IMG/VR virus record: IMGVR_UViG_3300024520_000047
Span: 181,875-245,874 of that record
Reading direction: 5' to 3' (one strand)
DNA: 64,000 nt
Source: a virus
Shown here: piece by piece, positions 52,138 to 61,636 of the stretch
Layout of the letters: the number at the start of each line of letters is the position of its first letter
How positions within the stretch are numbered: position 1 is the first letter of the stretch
Made by a program: the position numbers and the translations under genes
Notes under the pieces: model-generated
Told to the model about the DNA's origin: nothing
Database searches by the model: none
What the model saw: the letters and a program-made list of their open reading frames with translations, nothing else

Positions 52138-52981
52138 ATTTTCCTAAATTTTGGGTGAATTTACCCATATATTTTTGTAGTAAGTCACTCATGATGCCTC
52201 CACCATCTGACTTACTCTGTTGGTATGAAGCCGCGGTATCTGTTGGTGGTTCCTCAACCTTTTCACCGTACTTCACTTTTTCTTTTCCCTCTTTTTCTTT
52301 ATCATCAAGTACGCCCTGTACCTCATCTTTCTTTTGTTTTAATTTACCACATAAAACCTCTTTTACTTTTCCTTCTATTTCTTGATATATAGCACTATTG
52401 TCCCCTATATCAGTTAAACTATTACGTAATACCTGTTCAAAAGTACCGTCAAGCCCTATAGTAGATTCACCTAATTTAAAAGCTCCATATTCTATAATTC
52501 CTTTTGTTAGAAATGGTGCTAAAAAGTTACAATCAAGTAATTTGGGGATGTCCCATATTGGTACGTTTCCTAATGCAATCCCTACAAATTTTCCTAACTC
52601 TCCTGTTATTCCAAAAGTCCCTAATAACCACCTCCATAACTTTTCTCTTACGGTACCCCATAAAGAACCCAAAATACCTTGATTCTGGGACATCGTGAAC
52701 TCCTGTTCTGACAAATATTTTTTATTATGTTTTAAAGAATAAGAAATTTCATCTAATGTAAATCCCCTACTTGTAAGACGATGCATATCTCTAACAAAAT
52801 TTTCACATATAACATCAGGTGATTTCCCAATATTTTTACGTTCAAATCGGTCTGCCCAATTAATTAATCTTATGTTTTTGGATTCAGATAACACTGGTTG
52901 TTTGGGTATCGACATTTCAGATTGTGCTACACTCTCAATAAATTCAACTAATTCTGACTCTGTAAATTTAATTTTTGACAT
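52136..52981 (-). CDS. Hypothetical protein with TESEL N terminus, 281 aa
   Basis: Starts MSKIKFTESELVEFIESV, a motif shared with neighbouring genes. The centre is hydrophobic and Gly-rich with two possible membrane-like stretches (LGTFGITGELGKFVGIALGN, FLAPFLTKGIIEYGAFKLG). The C terminus is charged (KEKEGKEKVKYGEKVEEPP). No enzyme motif. Likely a virion-internal or injected protein. Its end overlaps the terminator of the structured RNA on the other strand. Confidence 0.6.
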   Translation of the reverse strand: MSKIKFTESELVEFIESVAQSEMSIPKQPVLSESKNIRLINWADRFERKNIGKSPDVICENFVRDMHRLTSRGFTLDEISYSLKHNKKYLSEQEFTMSQNQGILGSLWGTVREKLWRWLLGTFGITGELGKFVGIALGNVPIWDIPKLLDCNFLAPFLTKGIIEYGAFKLGESTIGLDGTFEQVLRNSLTDIGDNSAIYQEIEGKVKEVLCGKLKQKKDEVQGVLDDKEKEGKEKVKYGEKVEEPPTDTAASYQQSKSDGGGIMSDLLQKYMGKFTQNLGK

Positions 52982-52988
52982 TTCTTAA

Positions 52989-55271
52989 TTATTTTTTTCT
53001 ATTTCTTCGTTTATTTTGACGTGCTCTACGTTTTTCTTTTTTGGTTGGTTTTGGGTCTCCTTTTCCCGTCAATCCATATTCAGATTTAACTTTAGAACTT
53101 CCACCCCCAATAAAATTAAAGTCATCATAACAGTGAGATAAGGCTTGATATACATTTTTACCACCTTTTTTAGGTAATAATTCAGCACTATAACTAATTA
53201 AATCCTTACACCCTTCTTTTGTTGGTGCTAATTTAACCTCATCTTCTAATGTCTTCGTAATGTTTTTCATATCTTCTTGGGTCCCTTTAAATTCGGGTAC
53301 TTTAACTTCTTGATTGGAGGAAGCTACGTCCTCTTTAGGTGTGGACATTGCTTTTAACATAAAAGAAGCGGTTTCTGGGCCAATAACTCCGTCAACCTTT
53401 AATCCGTTAGTCGATTGATAATTTTTAACAGCAGTGTGGGTTGAATCATCAAATACGCCGCTTTCATTCATTCTTAAAAATTTCTGTATTCTATTGATTG
53501 ATGTCCCTTTTTGTCCTTTTTTAATTAATCCGTTTCCCGCTGCGGCATCTTCTAATGATGGAGCAGTGGTTGCACTTGGTGTAGATTTTTCTTTCTTTTC
53601 TTTACTACTACTATTGTCATCCCCACTTCTTCTTCTGCTAATTTTATGTCTGTCATCATCAGAGTCATATTTTACAGTATACTTACCTTCACTAACTAAT
53701 TGACTTTCATTTAAAACTTTTCTTAAATCATGAATAGACTCTTCTAATACCTCAAAATCATTAACCCCCATTGCCATAGATATCGCGGCACCTTGTATAA
53801 CACTTGGTTTTCTTTTTGCTGTATTTGGGTTATCCTCCACTAAATCATCTATATATTCATCAGCTGTTCCTTCAGGTCCTTCTATCATATCTAAGGTTTC
53901 ACCTTTTTCATAAACCACACCATTAACCTCTATATCATCACTTAAAGTCATTAAATCACTACCTTCGTCAGCCTTATTAAATATTTTCATTACTTTAGCT
54001 TTATCTTCATCATCTTCTATAACAAATGTTTCACCATCTAAAGTCCTAAAGTATACTTTATCTTCAGAATTTTCAATATATTCAAACATTCCCATATAAT
54101 CTTTACTACCAGCACCAAAAACTATTGCAGTATTAGACGCCCCTGCTGTGTCTACAAAGACATCCACAGTCTGACCACCAAAAAGAGTTTTAAATGTTAT
54201 TCGATAGGCTGGTAATCCTTCTGGTCTTTCAAATAAATCCTTAGACAGGTCTTCCATCTCTTTTTCTAAATCTTCTATAGTATAAATTCTTTTTCCGTTA
54301 ATTATACATAAAGGTTTATCTTGTAATATAGTTAAAATGGGTTGGAAATCTGATTCATTTAATTCGTCACCCAATTCTTCTATTAAAGAACCATATTTTA
54401 AATCATAGATTCCTGTTAAGTGAGAACAATCATATAATGTAGCTACATTTCTAAAGGCATTGTATATACTTTCTTCATCTGTACCCGCACCTTCAGTAGC
54501 ACCAAACGAAATAAAATCCACTAATCCTTTACCGAAATATTTTTCACCACCTTCTGTAGCGTCTTGAATCATGTCAGCTAACCCCGCTAATTGTGCTTCG
54601 CTTTGAAAGGTAAATGGGATTTCTTCAGTTAATCCCTGCTTTTCAGCTTCGTCATATACCGCAGGATTAAAAGCAATTGCTAATATGTCTTCTTGACTTA
54701 GTGTACCACCATTTGCCCATTGTTCCATGGATGCTGCCGCGTCTCCCGGTCCCTTTCCAGACATATTACTAGCTGCCAGATATCCTCCGCCCCCCAATAC
54801 GGTTAAAGCTTTTAACCCTCCTAAAACACGTGCATTTAAAATAGATTTACTTTGGGCGGCAGTTAATGTTTTTGCTCCACCGGGTAATTTTCCTAAACTT
54901 AATCCACCAGAAGCTATTTTACCAACATTCTTGGTCCCTAAACCAGCTTTAGCTAACCCACCTGTTGGTACTTTGGTAATCCCCCGCATAAATTTAGGTA
55001 AAACACGTGCTCCACCTCGTGCAATCCATGGTCCTAATCTTGCTAATCCACCTACAATAGCCCCCCAAAACTCTAGTTGTAATTCCCCATCAATTGGTGG
55101 TGTATCGGTGATAATTTCTTTGTTTTCTTTTATAACTTTAGGTTTTATTCTACTGTCATTGGTATTTCCCAACAATACCTTTTTAGTTTTTGATGGAAAA
55201 TCCTTACTGTAACTCTCCAAATAGACCATTTTTTTTAATTCTTCCTCAAGTGTTTTTTTTGGTTTTTTCAT
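52989..55271 (-). CDS. Large virion protein with GTDE and peptidoglycan-binding modules, 760 aa
   Basis: Starts KKPKKTLEEELKKMVYLES. A Gly/Ala-rich hydrophobic region (about residues 68-170) is followed by an annexin-like segment (GTDEESIYNAFRNVATLYD, then SLIEELGDELNES) near residue 285. A PG_binding_1-like domain (INRIQKFLRMNESGVFD, LKVDGVIGPETASFML) is at about residues 590-660. A very basic tail ends the protein. Peptidoglycan binding suggests a role at the cell wall during DNA delivery. No lytic active site is seen. Confidence 0.6.
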   Translation of the reverse strand: MKKPKKTLEEELKKMVYLESYSKDFPSKTKKVLLGNTNDSRIKPKVIKENKEIITDTPPIDGELQLEFWGAIVGGLARLGPWIARGGARVLPKFMRGITKVPTGGLAKAGLGTKNVGKIASGGLSLGKLPGGAKTLTAAQSKSILNARVLGGLKALTVLGGGGYLAASNMSGKGPGDAAASMEQWANGGTLSQEDILAIAFNPAVYDEAEKQGLTEEIPFTFQSEAQLAGLADMIQDATEGGEKYFGKGLVDFISFGATEGAGTDEESIYNAFRNVATLYDCSHLTGIYDLKYGSLIEELGDELNESDFQPILTILQDKPLCIINGKRIYTIEDLEKEMEDLSKDLFERPEGLPAYRITFKTLFGGQTVDVFVDTAGASNTAIVFGAGSKDYMGMFEYIENSEDKVYFRTLDGETFVIEDDEDKAKVMKIFNKADEGSDLMTLSDDIEVNGVVYEKGETLDMIEGPEGTADEYIDDLVEDNPNTAKRKPSVIQGAAISMAMGVNDFEVLEESIHDLRKVLNESQLVSEGKYTVKYDSDDDRHKISRRRSGDDNSSSKEKKEKSTPSATTAPSLEDAAAGNGLIKKGQKGTSINRIQKFLRMNESGVFDDSTHTAVKNYQSTNGLKVDGVIGPETASFMLKAMSTPKEDVASSNQEVKVPEFKGTQEDMKNITKTLEDEVKLAPTKEGCKDLISYSAELLPKKGGKNVYQALSHCYDDFNFIGGGSSKVKSEYGLTGKGDPKPTKKEKRRARQNKRRNRKK

Positions 55272-55286
55272 TATTATTCTTTTTTT

Positions 55287-55294
55287 TATAAATA
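55287..55294 (-). promoter_or_regulatory. Late-promoter-like TATTTATA motif
   Basis: TATTTATA on the minus strand, 15 nt upstream of the start at 55271. Confidence 0.45.
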
Positions 55295-55314
55295 TATTAT
55301 TTTTTCTTTAAAGT

Positions 55315-56259
55315 TTATTGTCCTTGCATGGCACCAACCATTTCTTCTTGGTCTTTAATATTTAACGAATCAAAAGCTTCCTCACCTTCTTTTGAACCTA
55401 AAAATTCTTTAAATTTACTATTCACATCTCCCTCTGACATGGTGTCTATTGCGGCACTTCCACCCGCAATACCTGTTAACCACCCAATAAATTTAACCCA
55501 TAGTTTAGTTCTATTCAATAATCCCTTACGTTGCATTCTCGTTAAAATACCCCCACTTCTAAATATTCTTATATTTTTTACCCCTTTAGCTGATAATTCC
55601 GCAGCTTCTCTAAAAACTCTACTATACGTTTTTACATCTTTGGAAAATGTCTTTAAAAATGGTACTTTACCTAATTTTGCTGCGGTTTTTGCTAAAAATC
55701 CAGTAACTTTAGAATCTCCCATTGCTCCCAAGACAGCTTTTCCTTCTTTAGTTTTTCCCATATTTTTTGCCACCTTAAGTGCATCACCAGTTTTTAATCC
55801 AGCATTAATTGCTGTTTTATTAACCTTCCCCAATTTCATAATACCAATAAATGGTTTGGCTATTAAATCTCCAACGTAAGGCACAACAGAAATTAAACTT
55901 AACATACCATATAACATATCACCCTGTCTAAAATAAGATACAGCATTAACTGTATCCGCTATTCCGGTTGGGTCTACAATACCAACCACATCTAACATTG
56001 TATTATACCACCTACTTTCTTGTAGTGGGTTTGCCTTTCCTCTACTAATAGAATATGTGTCAGCCCAGTGAGTTACCCCACCAGCGGGATTTGCCGGTCC
56101 TCTTGTTAACCCAGACTCCCATTGTTTAGCTCCTGTTCCACCAGCATCTGAAACACCAGTTTCTACACCAGCACCTTCAGTGCCACCTTCAAGTTCTTGT
56201 TCTTCAAGTGAGGTTCGTATAATAGATATTAGTTCTGTTTCACTGAGAAATACCTTCAT
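55315..56259 (-). CDS. Hydrophobic virion-associated protein, 314 aa
   Basis: N terminus MKVFLSETELISIIRTSL, then a hydrophobic region DVVGIVDPTGIADTVNAVSYF and MLSLISVVPYVGDLIAKP. This layout, PxxxVGD after a hydrophobic stretch, resembles the PT-TG pre-toxin region of polymorphic toxins and of phage internal proteins. The C-terminal half is basic with amphipathic helices. No toxin active site is seen. Possibly injected with the DNA. Confidence 0.55.
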   Translation of the reverse strand: MKVFLSETELISIIRTSLEEQELEGGTEGAGVETGVSDAGGTGAKQWESGLTRGPANPAGGVTHWADTYSISRGKANPLQESRWYNTMLDVVGIVDPTGIADTVNAVSYFRQGDMLYGMLSLISVVPYVGDLIAKPFIGIMKLGKVNKTAINAGLKTGDALKVAKNMGKTKEGKAVLGAMGDSKVTGFLAKTAAKLGKVPFLKTFSKDVKTYSRVFREAAELSAKGVKNIRIFRSGGILTRMQRKGLLNRTKLWVKFIGWLTGIAGGSAAIDTMSEGDVNSKFKEFLGSKEGEEAFDSLNIKDQEEMVGAMQGQ

Positions 56260-56261
56260 TA

Positions 56262-56561
56262 TTAACCATTCATTTTAACATCAACAGTGACTGTTACACC
56301 GACTTTACCATCATTTGTCTTCCACTTCCATGTTTTCTTTAGCTTATCGTCTTCTAAGGTTTCAGTCATACTTTTATTACGAAGACTAAAAGCTCCTTTA
56401 GTTGCTTCCAAATGACCAACAACATCCTTAAAAGTTTTTTCTGCTGATGGATGTGATTTTGTTGGTGTTGGTTCGTCTTGTTTTTCTTCTTGTTCCTTTA
56501 AAGTCGTTTCTATTACTTTAATTAATTCACTTTCAGTAAGTCTAATTGTTTTATTTTTCAT
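56262..56561 (-). CDS. Small protein with TESEL N terminus, 99 aa
   Basis: Starts MKNKTIRLTESELIKVIETT, the same motif as its neighbours. The remaining 75 residues form a small compact domain (FKDVVGHLEATKGAFSLRN, KWKTNDGKVGVTVTVDVK). It overlaps the upstream gene by 4 nt (ATGA) and ends 2 nt before the next start. Likely part of the same virion-protein family or a small partner. Confidence 0.6.
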   Translation of the reverse strand: MKNKTIRLTESELIKVIETTLKEQEEKQDEPTPTKSHPSAEKTFKDVVGHLEATKGAFSLRNKSMTETLEDDKLKKTWKWKTNDGKVGVTVTVDVKMNG

Positions 56562-56878
56562 AATGTTACTTTATCGTTTATCCATTCTTTCAGATATTCC
56601 TTTGATACCTGAGTAATTTTTTTATTTATTGTTGGGGACAAGTAATCTTCCTCATCCGACATCTCACAAACAGCTTCACTTATTAATTCTTTTTGAAATT
56701 TTTCTTTTATAAGACTAATAGAATTATAAACCTTGAAACCGTTATGCTCATATAAAAAATCTAGGTAATTAAAAATTTTTTCACGCAAGGCTTGTTCTGG
56801 TATTGATTCATATCTTTCATTTAAAATATCATTTACAATACTATTTAAATAATAGTTAAGCCTAAATTTTTTACCCAT
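56558..56878 (-). CDS. Hypothetical protein, 106 aa
   Basis: I start at ATG 56878 (MGKKFRLNYYLNSIV) because a TATTTATT motif lies 15 nt upstream; a longer reading to 57052 would overlap the divergent lipoprotein gene. The sequence is helical and charged (NDILNERYESIPEQALREKIFN, FQKELISEAVCEMSDEEDYL). Unrecognised. It is the first gene of the minus-strand run carrying TESEL-type proteins. Confidence 0.6.
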   Translation of the reverse strand: MGKKFRLNYYLNSIVNDILNERYESIPEQALREKIFNYLDFLYEHNGFKVYNSISLIKEKFQKELISEAVCEMSDEEDYLSPTINKKITQVSKEYLKEWINDKVTL

Positions 56879-56893
56879 GACTTTATTTTTATT

Positions 56894-56901
56894 AATAAAT
56901 A
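56894..56901 (-). promoter_or_regulatory. Late-promoter-like TATTTATT motif
   Basis: TATTTATT on the minus strand, 15 nt upstream of 56878. It overlaps the divergent host-type promoter region. Confidence 0.4.
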
Positions 56902-56933
56902 TTTGTAAAGGTGCTAATAATTTATTACTTTTG
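56902..56933 (+). promoter_or_regulatory. Bacteroidota-type promoter of the lipoprotein gene
   Basis: TTTG (56902-56905), 20 nt, TACTTTTG (56926-56933). The following leader resembles that of the CAP gene and ends in ATAACAATG. Confidence 0.75.
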
Positions 56934-56960
56934 TAGTATAAACTAAAAAAACCCATAACA

Positions 56961-57866
56961 ATGAAAAATATATTAACTACAGTACTTTTAATTATATGTA
57001 TCTTATCATTTAATAGTTGTAAGAAATATGAATTTGATGAGCCGTTGCCCACTATTGAGAATAATGAATGGATATTACAAAGTGGTAGGGTTTACGTGGA
57101 AAATTTAGATAATGGTGAACTTAAATATTATGACCATTTTGGTCCTAATAGAACTACTAGTAATTTAGACATTTTTGGTGGTTCACAGAGTGATATAGAT
57201 AATATTAACATTTCTCAAACCTCTTGGTATTTTTCAGATGGTAATTTTATTTTAGATAACTCGGTTTATTATGGATATACATCTATGGGTAGTGGTATAA
57301 ATGTGCAATATACAATAATTGGAGTGCCACCATTTGGGTCTTCACGTAATATTGGTGTTTTAGAATTAAACGACAATATTCTTACTATTATTGTATATGA
57401 ATCTAATGAATCCCATAATGGGGTTAACTACCATTATTTTTCTACATTAACATTTAAACGTATAGGTACAACGTGTTCTACATGCACTACAGAATCAATA
57501 AATGGTTATACGTATTCTGGTATCGTGGGTACAGTTATAGAAGAACCCACCACTTTAGATGGTACTTCGTGGATAATTACTCGTTATGATGAAGGAATGG
57601 CACCATATTACCCTAATGATACACTAACATTTATAAGTCAGGTGGTTTATACCTTAAATAATACTGGCGGATATACTTATTCCCTATCTAATATCGCTGG
57701 TAACAACATGCATAGTTTAACATTATATGATTGTACCACTTTTGGTGGTAACTATAGTGGTCAATTATCTCTTTCATTTATTGAAGCTGGAGAAATTAAT
57801 AATGTGACTATGACTGGTGTGTTTGGCACAAACGGTACTATCCAAGTGTGGATGGAGAAATTATAA
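56961..57866 (+). CDS. Predicted surface lipoprotein, 301 aa
   Basis: Signal peptide type II: MKNILTTVLLIICILSFNSC with the lipobox Cys20, followed by KKYEFDEP, a Bacteroidota-like surface-export signal (charged residues after the Cys). The mature part is beta-rich with many Asn, Thr and Gly and two repeated-looking segments (TSWYFSDGNFI and SGTYSLSNIA-like). It has its own host-type promoter. Probably anchored in the outer membrane; a superinfection-exclusion role is a common function of phage lipoproteins but not shown. Confidence 0.7.
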   Translation: MKNILTTVLLIICILSFNSCKKYEFDEPLPTIENNEWILQSGRVYVENLDNGELKYYDHFGPNRTTSNLDIFGGSQSDIDNINISQTSWYFSDGNFILDNSVYYGYTSMGSGINVQYTIIGVPPFGSSRNIGVLELNDNILTIIVYESNESHNGVNYHYFSTLTFKRIGTTCSTCTTESINGYTYSGIVGTVIEEPTTLDGTSWIITRYDEGMAPYYPNDTLTFISQVVYTLNNTGGYTYSLSNIAGNNMHSLTLYDCTTFGGNYSGQLSLSFIEAGEINNVTMTGVFGTNGTIQVWMEKL

Positions 57867-58019
57867 TTAATGTTCTTCTGAGTTAGTAAAATAATTATCT
57901 AGAGACCCGTCATTTAATTCATACGCGTTTTCCATTTTTTTAACACAATCAGACACTAAGCCCCAATCAGTTTCTTCTATTGCTACATTTAAAAGTTCTA
58001 TGATTTCATCTATTTCCAT
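57867..58019 (-). CDS. Small acidic hypothetical protein, 50 aa
   Basis: Not in a longer frame. The sequence is acidic and helical (IDEIIELLNVAIEETDWG, MENAYELNDGSLDNYF). It ends just downstream of the lipoprotein stop in convergent orientation. A good initiation context (AAAATT before ATG) supports it. The gap 58020-58112 before the next plus-strand gene holds no further frame that I can support. Confidence 0.5.
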   Translation of the reverse strand: MEIDEIIELLNVAIEETDWGLVSDCVKKMENAYELNDGSLDNYFTNSEEH

Positions 58020-58112
58020 AATTTTAAAAAGTTTTTGTGAATAAGTATTATATATTTTTAGAAAAGACTAAAAACCAGTTTCCTTTTTACAAATTTATAA
58101 GTAAATTATTTT

Positions 58113-59126
58113 ATGAAAAAGAAGGAATTAAAAGCTAACCACCCCGAGTTGGACATACATTTAGTTGACGTACTTAATCTTTTAGACCCATCTCAAACTA
58201 ACAAATACACCCAATTTTTAATTAAAGAATTTAAAAAAATTTATTCTAATTTCGAAAAATCAGAAAGGATACATCCAACCCTACACACCCCAACCATAGG
58301 TAAACTTTTTAAAAGTGGTTCAGTTTTAGAACACCACATTCTAGATTTTATTATTGAAATTTTAGGTAAAGAAAATATACACGCTTTAATAGATTTTAAT
58401 ACACATTTAGAAAATAAAAGAACTCAAATTACCGATATATCTAAACTGGAATCTTTTGGTGATGTACATGAACAACTTGTACTAGCAGAATTAAAATATA
58501 GTAATAATAAAATTAAAAAAGAAGTTAGTACGTTATACGACGATGGTGTGTGGTTAATAATAAAACCATTAACTTATGAATCCTCTAAAGTTTATGGTGC
58601 TTCTACCAAATGGTGTACGTCACAACGAGATAACCCACGACCATTTTATGAATACTCTAAAGAAGGCATATTTTTATATATTATTAATAGAGTAACAAAT
58701 AAAAAAATTGCAGTTAACTGGACTATTGATGGTTCACATATAGAGTTATCGTGGTGGGATGAGGTAGATAATCGGTTAGATTCAATGCAAACTCAACTAC
58801 CAAAACACATACTAGAAAAAATAAAAGAATTACTAAAAAGTGAAAACTTACCTAACCATAATTTTTTTAATAAAAAAGAAAAAAATAAATGTGAAGATGT
58901 TTTAAATAAATATAGTTCTGTAATACCGTCACCAGACGCGTGGGCTGTGTATAATCGTAATACTGAAACAAATGACTGGTATTCTATGAGTGATGGTAAT
59001 AATTGGACTATTAGTGATGAATCAGATGTACACTCTATGGGTGTAGATGAAGTTATTAATAAAACTTTAGAATATAATTACACCTATAAATCACTTAAAA
59101 AGTCATTAGAGGATTTAAACGATTAA
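58113..59126 (+). CDS. Hypothetical protein with KWCTS motif, 337 aa
   Basis: Residues 130-220 contain WLIIKPLTYESSKVYGASTKWCTSQRD, then FYEYSKEGIFLYIINRVTNKK, a pattern (TKWCT...YxxxGxLY) that recurs in phage proteins of unknown function. Flanking parts are helical. No nuclease or kinase motif is recognised. It overlaps the next minus-strand gene by 4 nt at the ends. Confidence 0.6.
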   Translation: MKKKELKANHPELDIHLVDVLNLLDPSQTNKYTQFLIKEFKKIYSNFEKSERIHPTLHTPTIGKLFKSGSVLEHHILDFIIEILGKENIHALIDFNTHLENKRTQITDISKLESFGDVHEQLVLAELKYSNNKIKKEVSTLYDDGVWLIIKPLTYESSKVYGASTKWCTSQRDNPRPFYEYSKEGIFLYIINRVTNKKIAVNWTIDGSHIELSWWDEVDNRLDSMQTQLPKHILEKIKELLKSENLPNHNFFNKKEKNKCEDVLNKYSSVIPSPDAWAVYNRNTETNDWYSMSDGNNWTISDESDVHSMGVDEVINKTLEYNYTYKSLKKSLEDLND

Positions 59127-61624
59127 CCCCAATAATGTTTATATGTATTCTCGTTTAAGGGTTCTGGGGTATCTATAGGGTTACTTTCAAACCCCACTTC
59201 TTTAGTAGAAAAAGGACTTTGTCCTTCATTTTTAAAAATTAATACCTCACCTTTATTACTAGGCCCAAACACAAAATAATCTACATTAGATGGATTATAA
59301 TACTTTAACCCGGTAGACTTAACAACGTGTTGATTTTTTCTTTTATAAAAACCATATAGGGGTTTGGCTTGGTACGTATGCATCTTACCACTCTCTTTAT
59401 TTTTAACCTCAATATCAACCCCGCTCACCGCATCTCGTCTTAAACCAGGATTTGCCTTCCAAATAACTTCATACCCATCTCCGTACCAGTCTTTTAAATA
59501 GTTCGACGCTCCAGTTTCATTTTTAATTCCGTACCCCCACGTACTATGATTTGCAGCTGTTAATTTTTTAAGAGTATCACTATTAGGGTGAAATAAATCC
59601 TTTTTATTGTAATATATAAAATCCACAAATTCATCTATATTAAAATTAAGGGGTAAATTATTCTGAGTTAAATACGATTCATAACTCTCAAGTAATATAT
59701 TTCTAACTACTGGATTAGTGTTAAAAAAATTCAGTATAGACCACCCATAATCACTTCCTTTGGCTACTTCAAAATTTAGAATTCCTTCCATGTGCTCATC
59801 GGTTGGCTTACCCCAACTATGATTAATATTTAGGTCCTTATCCTTGTATATTTCTTTTAAAGAATTATCAATAACTTCTTTAACTTTCCCCATCCAAGTT
59901 TTAGGTCCTCTATGTTTCCATTGGTAGTCACTTTTTATGGTATCTAATTTAAAATTATCTGGAATAAGGTGTTGGAGTGTTGGTCTTGTTTCTTTATTTA
60001 ATACAACATATAACCCCCCTCTTTTAGAGGTTCTAAAATTTCCTGCTTGTACTTCAGCCCATTTATTTGGGTCATCTTCATTTCTTAATGTAATGAATTG
60101 TGTGTCTGGGTCAGGTAGACCGGAAGTACCATTAAAAAATAAAATATGGTTAAATTTTCCACTCCCTAAAGCAGCCTTTTTGTACGTAATTTCTTTATAT
60201 TCTTCTTCTTTCAATATATTTTCTTTTGTTTCTGTAGGTGGTCCTAGTTTACGGTAAACATCCACATCTGGTAATAAGGGCATATTTTTAAATTGTTCGT
60301 TTTCTGGGTCGATAATCCACCTTACAAGGATTTTTTCACCCAATGCAGGCATACTCTCAAAACCCATAACAACACCCTTAGTTGCAACGGGAATGGGGTT
60401 CCATGGGTCTTCCATGTGAAGTAATTGAATGACATCTCCTATCTCTACTGGGGGGTTAGTACCCTTACTTTCATTAAGTCTTCTACGCTCTTGGGCATCT
60501 TCTAAAAACTTTCCACTTAAAATAAATGTATATAAACGACGAGCAATAGATTTAAAAACAGCATTAACATTTTCCATTGACATGTCACCATCTGAATTTT
60601 CTATTGTACTTAATGCACTCCGTGTCAATGCGTCTCTCACACTTTGGGCATTTTCCCATAAATAAAGTAAATCTTCATTTCCATATTCATGAAAAAATTT
60701 ATCGTAATCTGGGGGAAAGGCATTATTTTCTTCGGCCCATCTTAATATTTCCCCCGCGTATTCTCCCTTTAAATTAGATTCAGCGTCAGTTAAAAATGGA
60801 GATAAATCAGTCATGATTGGATTATAACGGCCCCAACTTCTAAGTCTCTCTACAAAATCGGCCACCAATATTCGGTCATTTCCTCTAAGGGCTTTTAATA
60901 AATCCACATTACCTAATAATCTTTCCATATCATCAGCCATTGCTTCTTTTAATATTCTACTTTCGTCTACTTCCCCTCGTCCCGATGATTTTAAATTATA
61001 CCCATCATCTGGATTATCAGTTAAATTAATTTTTTCTAAATGCCTTGGAGTTAATAATTCTTCTACCGGTATACCTGCACTTTTTAACTCCATCATAAAA
61101 TTATATAATGTGTTATAATCTTTTTTAAGATTTTCGTCGAGACATTTACCCACACAATCTGGGTCTATACCGTAGTCACCACAATAACATCGGAATTCCA
61201 TTACAATATCATAAAAAACGTCGAATAATAAAATTGCAAATACCCAGTCTAGGTGAACACCCTTTAATATTTGTAATTTATTATCTAATGTTGGGTAAAA
61301 TTCGAAAAACTTAGAACTACGTTGGTGGAATCCTTGTGCCTCCCTTGAAGTGGCAGGTGGGATATCACCTAATATTTCTGAAAAGTCAGGAGTTTCAAAA
61401 TCGGGATTAAGTAGCCCTAGCTTGGTCCCTTCTTTTACCGCGTCATCTAGAATGTATAGGGCATCATCAAAATTTGCTGAGGGGTCAGTAAAACTTTCCG
61501 CGTAAGTACTGGGGTGGTAAGTTTTATATAATTGTCTATATAAATTACCCTTATGTGGTTTCCAAAATTTCTTTAAAAAATATTTGAAGGGTTCTATGGG
61601 TGGTAGTGTCTCGTATTCTTCCAT
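59123..61624 (-). CDS. Large virion-like protein with nuclease-like C terminus, 833 aa
   Basis: Residues 1-500 are helical and unassigned, with an HLDWVFAILLFDVFYDI hydrophobic helix and a CYCGDYG...DCVGKC Cys cluster near residue 145. The C-terminal domain (about residues 700-800) has SGVDIEVKNKESGKMHTYQAKP, a D-x(n)-QxK arrangement like PD-(D/E)XK nucleases, and a following VDYFVFGPSNKGEVLIFKN. It starts 4 nt after a late motif. Perhaps an injected protein with DNA-processing activity; this is inference. Confidence 0.6.
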   Translation of the reverse strand: MEEYETLPPIEPFKYFLKKFWKPHKGNLYRQLYKTYHPSTYAESFTDPSANFDDALYILDDAVKEGTKLGLLNPDFETPDFSEILGDIPPATSREAQGFHQRSSKFFEFYPTLDNKLQILKGVHLDWVFAILLFDVFYDIVMEFRCYCGDYGIDPDCVGKCLDENLKKDYNTLYNFMMELKSAGIPVEELLTPRHLEKINLTDNPDDGYNLKSSGRGEVDESRILKEAMADDMERLLGNVDLLKALRGNDRILVADFVERLRSWGRYNPIMTDLSPFLTDAESNLKGEYAGEILRWAEENNAFPPDYDKFFHEYGNEDLLYLWENAQSVRDALTRSALSTIENSDGDMSMENVNAVFKSIARRLYTFILSGKFLEDAQERRRLNESKGTNPPVEIGDVIQLLHMEDPWNPIPVATKGVVMGFESMPALGEKILVRWIIDPENEQFKNMPLLPDVDVYRKLGPPTETKENILKEEEYKEITYKKAALGSGKFNHILFFNGTSGLPDPDTQFITLRNEDDPNKWAEVQAGNFRTSKRGGLYVVLNKETRPTLQHLIPDNFKLDTIKSDYQWKHRGPKTWMGKVKEVIDNSLKEIYKDKDLNINHSWGKPTDEHMEGILNFEVAKGSDYGWSILNFFNTNPVVRNILLESYESYLTQNNLPLNFNIDEFVDFIYYNKKDLFHPNSDTLKKLTAANHSTWGYGIKNETGASNYLKDWYGDGYEVIWKANPGLRRDAVSGVDIEVKNKESGKMHTYQAKPLYGFYKRKNQHVVKSTGLKYYNPSNVDYFVFGPSNKGEVLIFKNEGQSPFSTKEVGFESNPIDTPEPLNENTYKHYWG

Positions 61625-61628
61625 CTTC

Positions 61629-61636
61629 TATAAATA
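61629..61636 (-). promoter_or_regulatory. Late-promoter-like TATTTATA motif
   Basis: TATTTATA on the minus strand, 4 nt upstream of the start at 61624. Confidence 0.4.

Noticed and set aside
54727-55879. Plus-strand frames of 161 and 183 aa inside the virion genes
   Set aside because: Their sequences are the complement of hydrophobic parts of the minus-strand proteins, with no promoter or initiation context.
56879-57052. Longer reading of the gene at 56558
   Set aside because: It would extend through a late motif and into the divergent lipoprotein gene; the ATG at 56878 is better placed.
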